From assembly GCF_023856365.1 (NCBI RefSeq), contig NC_064535.1, positions 13,350,363 through 13,414,362 on the forward strand: 64,000 nt of DNA. The letters are read 5' to 3'. The position numbers and the translations under genes were made by a program. Shown here piece by piece: positions 56,701-64,000 of the stretch. The notes below the pieces were generated by a model that was not told where the DNA came from, did no database searches, and was given only the letters and a program-made list of their open reading frames with translations. The DNA is from Brienomyrus brachyistius (lineage: Eukaryota > Chordata > Actinopteri > Osteoglossiformes > Mormyridae). Each line of letters starts with the position of its first letter. Within the stretch, counting starts at the first letter, position 1.

Positions 56701-59700
56701 GGCAGCAGTCTGAGTAGAGATGCCCAGACCTCCCTCTCCCCAGGCACCTCCTCCAGCTCCTCCAGGGGAGGACCAAAGCCCTCCCAGGCTAGCTGAGAGA
56801 TATAACCTCTCCAGCGTGTCCTGGGTCTGCTCTGGGGTCTCCTCCTAGACAGATGTCCAAACCACCATAGCTGGCTCCATTCGATGCAGAGGAGCAATGA
56901 CTCTACATTAAGTCCTTCTCATTTGTCCAGGCTCCTCACCCTATCTCAAAGGCTGAGCCCAGACACCCTCATTTCTGCCATTTGTATCCACAATTTAATT
57001 CTTTTGGCCACTACCCAGAGCTTGTGGCCTTTCAGCTCAGCTCATTCTTCATTGCAACAGACTAGGTACAATGTCCACATCGATCAGCTTGTCAATCTCC
57101 TGTCCCATTCCTCCCTCACTCGTGAACAAGACTCTGAGATACTTGAACTCTGCTTGAGGCAGTAACTCCTCCGCAACCTGGAGGGAGCAATCTACCCTTT
57201 TAGAATTCAGGACCATGGCCTCAGATTTGGACGTGCTGATCCTCATTCCAGCCCCTTCAAACTCGGCTGCAAACTGCTCCAGTGTGTGCTGGAGGTCCCA
57301 GCTCCATGAAGCCAACGGGCCACAAAAAACATGCAATCCTAAGGTCACTGAATCGGACCCGCTCCGGCTCTTCACTGTGCCTCGAAGTTCAATAAGATTA
57401 TGAAAAGAATTGATGACAGAGGGCAGCCCTGGCGGAGTCGAGCACCCACCGAGAATAATTCTGTCATACTGCCATCATTGCAAACCAAATTCTCGCCTCA
57501 GTTATACAGGGACCTAATGCCCGTAGCAGCAGGCCCGGCACCCCTTGCTCCTGAAGCACCCCCCACAGCATCTCCTGAGGGACACGGTCATTGGCTTTTT
57601 CCAAATCCACAAAATAAATTGGTTGGGTAAACTCCTATCAACCTCCCAGTGTTCTTGTAAGGGTGAAGAGCTGGTCCAGTGTTTCCGCGGTCAGGATGGA
57701 ATCCACATAATTCCTCTTGGATCTGAGATGCGATTAACAGACAGACCCCCCTCCTCTGCAGTACGTCGGCGTAGATCTTCCCAGGGAAGCTGTGGAGTGT
57801 GATCGCTTTGAAGTTGGAACACACGGTCCGGTCCACTTTCCTAAAGATTGGGATCACCACCCCAGTCTGCTAATCCAGAGGCACTGCTCCCAACCTCCTC
57901 GTAATGTTGAAGAGGGTTACAGCAAAGACAGCTGCATGAGCCTTCAGGAACACAGGGCAAATCCCATCCACCCCTGGGTTCTTACCACTGAAGAGTTGTT
58001 TCACTCATTTTTGACTAATTCAGTGCTCTAGTAATGGGCAAGTCCTCAGGTCCTCTTTTCACCCAAGTGTCCAAGACATACGGTCGCAGATCTGATGATG
58101 TTATTATAAAATCGATCATTGATCTACGCCCTATGGTGCTCGTATGAAAGCTCTTATGCTCAAACGTGGAGTTCCTTATGGACAAACTGTGGTTAGCACA
58201 GAAGTCCAACATCAGAGCACTACTCTGGTTCACATGAAGCACGCTGTTCCTCCTAATCACAACCTTCCAGATTTTGCTGTCGTTACCCACATGAGCATTA
58301 AAGTCCTCCAGAGGGGGGCCATCAAAGGTCTCCAAGAAGCCTGTATACTCTAAACTGGTGTTTGGTGCATAAGCACAGACAGTAGTTGAAGCTCGTTCCC
58401 CGACTGCCACTCTGCCACTCTGCAGGAGGTTGGTTCCAGAACCCGTGCTGTGTGCTGAGGTGAGCTGAACTGTATCTACATGGTATCTCTCTATCTCCCA
58501 CACTAGCTCAGGCTCCTTTCCTATCAGAAAAGCTACATTCCATGTCTATAAGGCCAGTTTCGGTAACTGAGGATCTGTCAGGCAAGGTCTTTGCCTTCAA
58601 ATGCTACCCAGTTCACAATGCACCAGACCCTCACGGCTCCCCCTGCAGGTGGTGGGCCCACAAGAGAATGTCACATAGCTCATGCAGGCTGTGCCTGGCC
58701 AGGCCCATCTTCCAGGTGCTCACCTACGAGCTCCCCCTCAGGCCTGGCTCCAGGGCGGGGCCCCAGTGTCCCTTTTCTGAGTGAGGTTTCTGGTTCCTTG
58801 CTGTTGGGCTCCATGAGGAGTATTTTGATTGCCTTTAGTCTGGTTTCTCACCTAGACCTGGGAAGACTCTACTGGGAAAAACTTCCCCAGTGTCTCTTGG
58901 ATCACAAGGGGCACACAAACATCGGCACCATGGTAAGGTGGCGATTCATGCTGGGGCCTACATATCTCTATGTGTAATAAACATTTTGTTGCATAGTGGC
59001 CTTGTTTATAATAATTTGTACTGCTTATAATGATTAAAACTCTTATTTTGCTAATGAAGGTCATTTAATGTTTGCATCTGTGTTGTCTACAGGCATAAAT
59101 ACGTGGGTGTGTAATTTGAATTGTCAGATAAAACTTGTTTATGTCACATTGTATAACTTCATGCATCATGGTCAGCCACTCTTTGCCGTAGCCCCTTGGT
59201 AGGTCTGGCGGCTTTAATTTAGTCTCAGAACTGAAAGATTCTGTTCTCCGGCTGGATCTTACGTTTTTTGTTTGGACTGTGAGAGCTGTGTGGAGGGGGG
59301 ATCTCTCACACCTCTCCTGGTCCCTGGTCCGGGATCTTGCTCTGAGCCTGTGTTGGCTGTGCAGTCGATTGCTTGCTTCCAGTCATTGCTCTTTCAGTGT
59401 AGGGCTCAGAACTGTTTCAGCACACGGGGCTTGGTTCCGCTTCTGCCTCTGGGTTTCGGTCAGGGCTGCCAGCATCGTCACCAGCTGTGATTCTGGATGG
59501 CTGGCATCTTGTCAAGTTTCTTAGTCCTGTTTAGTATCATCATGTACCTGGGTTCATGGTCATCACTAGCCAAAGCTTTGCAGCTGATGTGCCAGGCAAT
59601 TAGCATCCTGTTTTTCCGTTGTGTGGTTATCGTGTTTTGACACAATTTCCTGGGTCCTGGTTCCTGTTTCTGGGGTGGCATGGTGGTGCAGTGATTAGCG

Positions 59701-61128
59701 CTGTTGCCTCATATCTCTGGGACCTGAGTTTGAGTCTCTGCCACAGCTTGATGGTGTTGAGTTTGCATGTCCTTCTTGTGTCATCATGGGAATTCTTCTG
59801 GGTGTTCTGATTTCCCTCCCACAATCAAAAACATGCTAAGGTGAACTGGAGTTGCCAAATTGTCCAATAATGTGTGGGCATGTGCTCTGTAATGGATTGG
59901 GTCTTTATCCTTGGTTATTCCGTGCACTGTGCCTTTGTGCTCCGTGTCCCCATAAAACTAACAAGTAGGAATTGAAAATGGATGGATGGTTCCTGTTTCT
60001 AGCTTTCCAAGCACTTAAATCTATCCTGCATTTCATGCAATGTGTTGTCCCAGGACCTCAGGGACCAGATGGCAGAACACCCATGGGCAGATGGACTAGT
60101 GCGGGCTTCTCTGCTTAGGACAGCCCAGTTTTACCAACAGTCCCTCTCCAGAATCTGTCAGTGTAATGTTGATATTTCACTAACATGAATGTATTGATTT
60201 TAATCTATAGACAGTGTTACAGTAAAATGATCGTGGAATGCAAAAAATGATACCAAAGGTGTAGTTTGAATTAGAAATTAAACGGCATAGCAGCCCAATA
60301 TTCCTAGGATATTTTATGAAAATCCAAAAAAAAAAAATCTTAATATATAAAAATGGCAGCATTTCCAGCCATTTTCCATAGCTTATCTCTACCGCGATGG
60401 CCGGGGCAGGCCGGGGTGGTCTTTGGCCCACCCAGATGTGACTCAGGCCCACCCATTCAGCATTCACAGCGAGCAATACAGTACGATAAAATTATTGGGT
60501 CTGACGGGTATGTGTGTGCATGGTTAGAGCAATCAGAGGAAATGTAGTGGTGAGAGGTAAATAGATTTTTTTTTCATTTTTATTCATTATTATCCTTTTT
60601 CATTTGGTCTTCATAATGCTACAGGTCATTTAAAAACTGATAAAAAATATGAAGTTGAGTCTGAAATGTGATTTTGTCACCTAGTGAATTGTTATGGGTC
60701 TGGTCCATCTGACTTTCTGCCAGAACACCCACGCGATGATTTCTGGCTCCGCTATTGGCTAATCCGGAGCAGGGTCATGAGGAGCTAGGAACCGCTCTAA
60801 GGAACTACAAGGAAAAGGGCAGAGCACAACATGGCTGGGATACTAGTCCATTAAGGCCAACATTCCCTCTAAGACCTATTTGAGGACCCTAGTGCATATA
60901 ATCCACAAATCCACCCTTTGTTGCTATAACTAATGCATTTAGTTGAATCTGCATTTGTACATCACTTTTGCGTAGATAGATATTTACTTAAATCTTGAAT
61001 TTCCTCAAGACCTTAAAAGAAAAGTATAAAATGAATAGTGATAGGGAGGGACTCACATTCCAAGGACTCTGCTTAGCCCATCAAAGGTGTAACTAGGGAG
61101 GCTGCTCAGAGGCAGGTGAGTGAGAGTC
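50776..61128 (-). CDS. lhcgr: Lutropin/choriogonadotropin receptor, exons 2-11
   Basis: Glycoprotein-hormone receptor that binds LH and signals through Gs in gonadal cells. The window holds the leucine-rich repeats ([58 protein letters not shown]), the hinge ([19 protein letters not shown]) and all seven TM helices in one exon. Receptor motifs: [12 protein letters not shown] in place of [30 protein letters not shown], and GCC palmitoylation cysteines in the tail. LH rather than FSH receptor is supported by [17 protein letters not shown] and ICACYI as in human LHCGR, and by a separate 66-bp exon 10, which FSHR and TSHR lack. Exon sizes 72, 75, 75, 75, 78, 69, 75 and 186 match the LHCGR pattern. 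Exon 1, with signal peptide and N-terminal cysteines, was not found and is probably beyond 64000. Confidence 0.92.
54485..54637. mobile_element. MITE with about 22-bp inverted repeats in lhcgr intron
   Basis: The left end GGTGCCACTTTACAATAAGG mirrors the right end CCTTATTGTAAAGTGGTACC. About 150 bp, non-coding. The superfamily is unassigned; the termini resemble those of the 2689-3110 element. Confidence 0.75.
54907..55092. mobile_element. hAT-like MITE, diverged copy
   Basis: Starts CAGAGATGGATAGCTCC and ends ACTATCCACCTCTG. It shares internal phrases (CAACTTGTTGGTTGGAACAA, AAATCTTGGTCTGGACTTTT) with the 44521-44653 family. Flanking 8-mers are only partly alike, so the insertion is older. 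Confidence 0.7.
56657..58960 (-). mobile_element. Rex3-like (RTE clade) LINE, degraded but long copy
   Basis: Sense is the minus strand. The 3' part encodes [20 protein letters not shown], the middle [19 protein letters not shown] and [15 protein letters not shown], and upstream an RT piece with [20 protein letters not shown] and CGFHPDRGN. The 5' portion (58503-58015) encodes an endonuclease-like fragment ([37 protein letters not shown]). GGGCAGCCCTGG near 57420 and CACCACCCCAGTCTGC near 57856 correspond to the conserved sites I associate with Rex3. A (TGGA)n tail lies at 56657. Several frameshifts; inactive. Confidence 0.8.
59672..59990 (+). mobile_element. tRNA-derived SINE, sense copy
   Basis: The head GGCATGGTGGTGCAGTGATT carries an A-box-like motif, followed by a B-box-like GAGTTTGAGTCTCTGCC and the L2-like tail with ACATGCTAAGGTGAACTGG; it ends AATGGATGGATGG. 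In the lhcgr intron between exons 2 and 3. Confidence 0.75.
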
Positions 61129-61959
61129 CTGTGAAAGCATCGGCAGAGCAGGTAAGATACTTCCTGTGGAAGCACATTCATTCAGGTCATCTGTCTCATC
61201 TGGAGAAGCCTAATTACAAACATACATGCATTTGGAGTCACATTGATTATCAGAATTTGTCACAATCAAGCTGCGTTATCTATCACGTTAAGGTATCATA
61301 AGGTCAGTTTGAACTCATCATTAGGCATCACAGCCGAAGCTTGTTTTTTTTGCATTTTTTTCATTTTCTTAATTGGTTGTGTTTGGCACTTCAGGGTCAC
61401 CGTAGACTTACAGACTACAGCTAGAATATGTTCTATTCTGTTTGTTTTTATATGAAATGCAATTATGTGAAAGGGTTATTTTCCATTTGACATTTACTTT
61501 TCGCATTTCAATTATTGTGTGCTTTTTGTCATCAAATAGAAACTGTGTCATACCTCGTGTGTTCCTTGCCCAATAAGCTCTTGACTGTTATTTTAATCTG
61601 ACAATGTATCAAATGTCAACTAAGAATACGGTCCTAATTTTAACATTTACCACTAATGAAGGCCTCCCTGTAGGCAAAATGGTCACACGGACCTTTTAGT
61701 GGAACAGAAACATATCAGGGACACGACAGAAATGATCAGTGTGTTCCTGTCAATGGTGTTCCTGAACAGAAATGACTTTCATCTTCATCTTACCCTGTCA
61801 TGAGAGGAAGATGAAATCTAGCTAACTGTCAACAAATTCTAGCCCTGTATGAAAAAACAAGCCTAGATGACATTTTAGTATCTTGATTTGTTGCTATTAA
61901 ACAAAACAACACCATTAATGATATTTAAATGGTAATATGAGATCCCCATCGATTTTCAT

Positions 61960-62056
61960 TCAGTTTTTCAGGTACCATTTCTCCACAGACCTCCCCAGCT
62001 CCCCCTTCTGCACAGAGATGACCAGTCGTTGCATGAGGTTCTCACACAGAAGGGCC
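61960..62056 (-). other. Unclassified exon-like ORF ending in a stop
   Basis: On the minus strand, acceptor GACTGTGTTCAG is followed by an open frame of 31 codons (ALLCENLMQRLVISVQKGEL, then a short run ending EKWYLKN) and TGA. Composition and the amphipathic pattern look protein-like, and it could be the last exon of another gene or a relic. I do not recognise the family. No poly(A) signal was found close downstream, and a chance ORF of this size cannot be excluded. Confidence 0.25.
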
Positions 62057-62403
62057 CTGAACACAGTCAACCTTGAAAAGAAAGCAACTCTACTTGTCTC
62101 TTTTAATCATCCCACACTCTAAGAAGCCTTGGTAACAATCGTTTATCTTTGCACATCACTTTAGCCAGCATGTCCCCATACATATAGATGCATTATTTAT
62201 ATCTAAAGAGATTTCGTGGATTTCTTCAGTGAAAAACATGAATGACGGCACATCGCTAAGACTTTCTTACATTACCTATCCTGGAGCCTATCCTGGAAAG
62301 AAGAGGCGTAAGGCTGGGAATAACCATTAAACCAATAATAGGTATGAGAGCTATGGCTCTTTCCAGCCTATCTTAATCATAACATCTGATTTCTTCCCTT
62401 CAT

Positions 62404-62760
62404 ATCCATCCATCCATCCATCCATCCATCCATCCAAACCGCTTATCCTACTGGGTCGCGGGGGGTCCGGAGCCTATCCCGGAAGCAATGGGCACGAGGC
62501 AGGGAACATCAGCCAGCCCAGCCCATCGCAGGGCACACTCACACATCATTCACTCACACATGCACACCCACGGGCAATTTAGCAACTCCAATTAGGCTCA
62601 GCATGTTTTTGGACTGTGGGGGGAAACCGGAGTACCCGGAGGAAACCCCACGACGACATGGGGAGAACATGCAAACTCCACACACATGTGACCCAGGCGG
62701 ACCCGGGTCCCAGAGGTGTGAGGCGACAGTGCTAACCACTGCACCACCATGCCGCCCCCC
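62404..62760 (-). mobile_element. tRNA-derived SINE with (TGGA)n tail, well preserved
   Basis: Antisense copy starting with (CATC)n at 62404. The body phrases match the 33262-33601 copy (GGGCAATTTAGCAACTCCAA, GGAGTACCCGGAGGAAACCC). It ends with the tRNA-like head GTGCTAACCACTGCACCACC, preceded by GGACCCGGGTCCCAGAGG. Confidence 0.85.
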
Positions 62761-62821
62761 CTCTTCATATCCTTAGTTTTCAATTCTTGATGCTTCCCTA
62801 AACACTTCAAAATACTGTTAT

Positions 62822-63085
62822 AAATGGACTGCATTTATATAGCGCTTTTCTACGCCTACGAGTACTCAAAGCACTTTACATTTCATGCCTCACATTCACC
62901 CATCCACACACTGGTGGCAGAGGCTGCCATGCAAGGTGCCAACCTGCTCACCGGGAGCAATTTGGGGTTCAGAGTCTTGCTCAAGGACACTTTGATGGGG
63001 TCAGGAGGAACCAGGGCTCGAACCGGCAACCCTCCAGTTGCCGAACGAGAGCACTACCTCCCGTGCCACCATCTTCCCCCAGAAG
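62822..63085 (-). mobile_element. Fish interspersed repeat with tRNA-like promoter (SINE)
   Basis: Contains ATTTATATAGCGCTTTTCTA, CACTCAAAG-like CTCAAAGCACTTTACA, CAGAGGCTGCCATGCAAGG and, at the right, GGGCTCGAACCGGCAACCC, the reverse complement of a B box. Typical of a widespread fish SINE. Confidence 0.65.
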
Positions 63086-63493
63086 ATCCCTCCCCAGAAA
63101 ATAACAGTTGACCACTGAGTAATTCAGAAATACTTTCTGCAGTCACTGCTGCTTTTCATTTTCAAAACTCCGGAGGGTACTGTCGACACATAATTGAATA
63201 ATTTTCTTTTTCACAATGACGTCCATTAAATCAGCCCTGTACCCAGCCCTTCTTCCAACTCTGAGCCTCCACTAGCCAGGCCGTTGTCTAAGTAACCAGT
63301 GTGGCCCTCTCCACAATGGTTGCCTCCTTTTCATCGGGTACGGTCTGGTGAGACCTGTTTCAGACACTGCTTTGACTTTGGGTCTCTTCTTCTGGCCATC
63401 TAGGTTTTGGTGAGACCATTCTTCATCGTCTGTCAGTGGGGGTTCCACACGGCTCAGATTTAGATGTTGTTCTTCCATTGCTGAGACTTACCA

Positions 63494-63752
63494 AGTGTGG
63501 CACAGTAACGCAGTGTTTTGCACTGTTGCCTCATGCCTGTCTGCCCTGGCTCCATGAGTGGAGATTACATGTTGTCGTGTGGTTTCCTCCGAGTACTCCA
63601 GTGTTCCCTCCAGTGTAAATCGGACTTAAGAAATTATCTATAGGTAACCCTGAGTTGTTCCCTGCCTTATGCCCGTGGACTCCAGGATAGGTTCCGGACC
63701 CCCCGCAACCCAGAATATGACAAGCGGGTGCAGAAAATGTATAGATGGATTG
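63494..63752 (+). mobile_element. tRNA-derived SINE, diverged sense copy
   Basis: The head GTGTGGCACAGTAACGCAGT is followed by GCACTGTTGCCTCATGCC, and the tail has GACTCCAGGATAGGTTCCGG and AGATGGATTG. Same family as the other SINE copies. Confidence 0.65.
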
Positions 63753-64000
63753 AGTCTTACCTAGCCATACCAAAAACATCCCTTTATAGCCATATAACTT
63801 TATAGCCATAGACCATATTTAACAATGCTGTTCTGATGTTACATTCACTGAATGGTTAAACATGATGTCAGTGAATGATTTGCATGCAGTGGCATTTTTC
63901 ACTCTACAGTTTATAAAATTCCCCCTGAATAACATGCCTTCTGTTAATATTGTATAAGTAAAGAGTATTTGATCATCTAAAACGAATAAAGCTTTAACTT

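Larger units (their letters stand above)
50776..61128 (-). other. lhcgr: lhcgr exon map
   Basis: Exons numbered as in human, minus strand: 2 61128-61057, 3 55531-55457, 4 54867-54793, 5 54248-54174, 6 53918-53841, 7 53749-53681, 8 53569-53495, 9 53202-53017, 10 52934-52869, 11 51976-50776 (stop TAA 50778-50776). All introns are phase 2, as is characteristic of this receptor family. The total in the window is 1972 nt. Exon 7 has an atypical donor (GTATTT). The intron between exons 2 and 3 (55532-61056) is swollen by a Rex3-like LINE and a SINE. Confidence 0.92.
61129..64000. other. Presumed lhcgr intron 1 or upstream region
   Basis: No cysteine-rich signal-peptide exon was found here on the minus strand. 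The region is dominated by SINE copies (62404-62760, 62822-63085, 63494-63752) and holds one exon-like minus-strand ORF at 61960-62056. Confidence 0.5.

Noticed and set aside
59279..59524. Overlapping plus-strand ORFs of 72-81 codons in the lhcgr intron.
   Set aside because: No recognisable domain, no splice sites, wrong strand for lhcgr, and adjacent to repeats.
62404..62450. (CATC)n tract as a possible CRISPR-like or satellite array.
   Set aside because: It is the simple-repeat tail of a SINE; nothing prokaryotic is in the window.

Overview
The window is vertebrate nuclear DNA. Short GT-AG exons sit in long introns, coding density is low, and there are fish-type repeats: Rex3-like LINE, Tc1-like relics, hAT MITEs and tRNA-derived SINEs with (TGGA)n tails. 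A ray-finned fish, probably a teleost, is the best fit. I could not name the species. All gene models come from reading splice sites and frames by eye; every exon junction listed keeps the frame.

There are four genes. (1) fibulin-7 (fbln7), plus strand, the last five coding exons at 156-4298; its 5' half lies before the window. (2) tmem87b, minus strand, complete, 20 coding exons in the mature mRNA plus one alternative exon, 23169 down to 11907. (3) mertk, minus strand, complete, 19 coding exons, 48156 down to 29032, a TAM receptor tyrosine kinase of about 929 residues. (4) the LH/choriogonadotropin receptor (lhcgr), minus strand, exons 2-11, 61128 down to 50776; exon 1 (signal peptide) is presumably beyond the window. 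mertk-tmem87b-fbln7 is the same neighbourhood as human 2q13; lhcgr beside it is not.

The most interesting feature is in tmem87b. Two 72-bp exons, 15839-15910 and 15539-15610, encode alternative versions of the same transmembrane segment. Both end at a U12-type AT-AC 5' splice site (ATATCCTTT), and both can join one downstream U12-type acceptor (branch site TTCCTTAAC, then AC) at exon 13. Because each exon has a U2-type acceptor but a U12-type donor, the two cannot be joined to each other, so the layout enforces mutually exclusive splicing. One cassette resembles human TMEM87B and the other resembles TMEM87A. A 126-bp (TG)n tract (transcript sense) lies 14 nt upstream of the TMEM87B-like exon.

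Layout: 1-5.3 kb fbln7 end and 3'UTR; 5.3-10.3 kb convergent intergenic DNA; 10.3-23.2 kb tmem87b; 23.2-28.7 kb repeat-rich intergenic DNA around a GC-rich tmem87b promoter region; 28.7-48.2 kb mertk; 48.2-49.9 kb intergenic; 49.9-61.1 kb lhcgr exons 11-2; 61.1-64 kb presumed lhcgr intron 1 with several SINEs and one unexplained exon-like ORF. The genes share no pathway: an extracellular matrix protein, a Golgi membrane protein, an efferocytosis receptor and a gonadotropin receptor.
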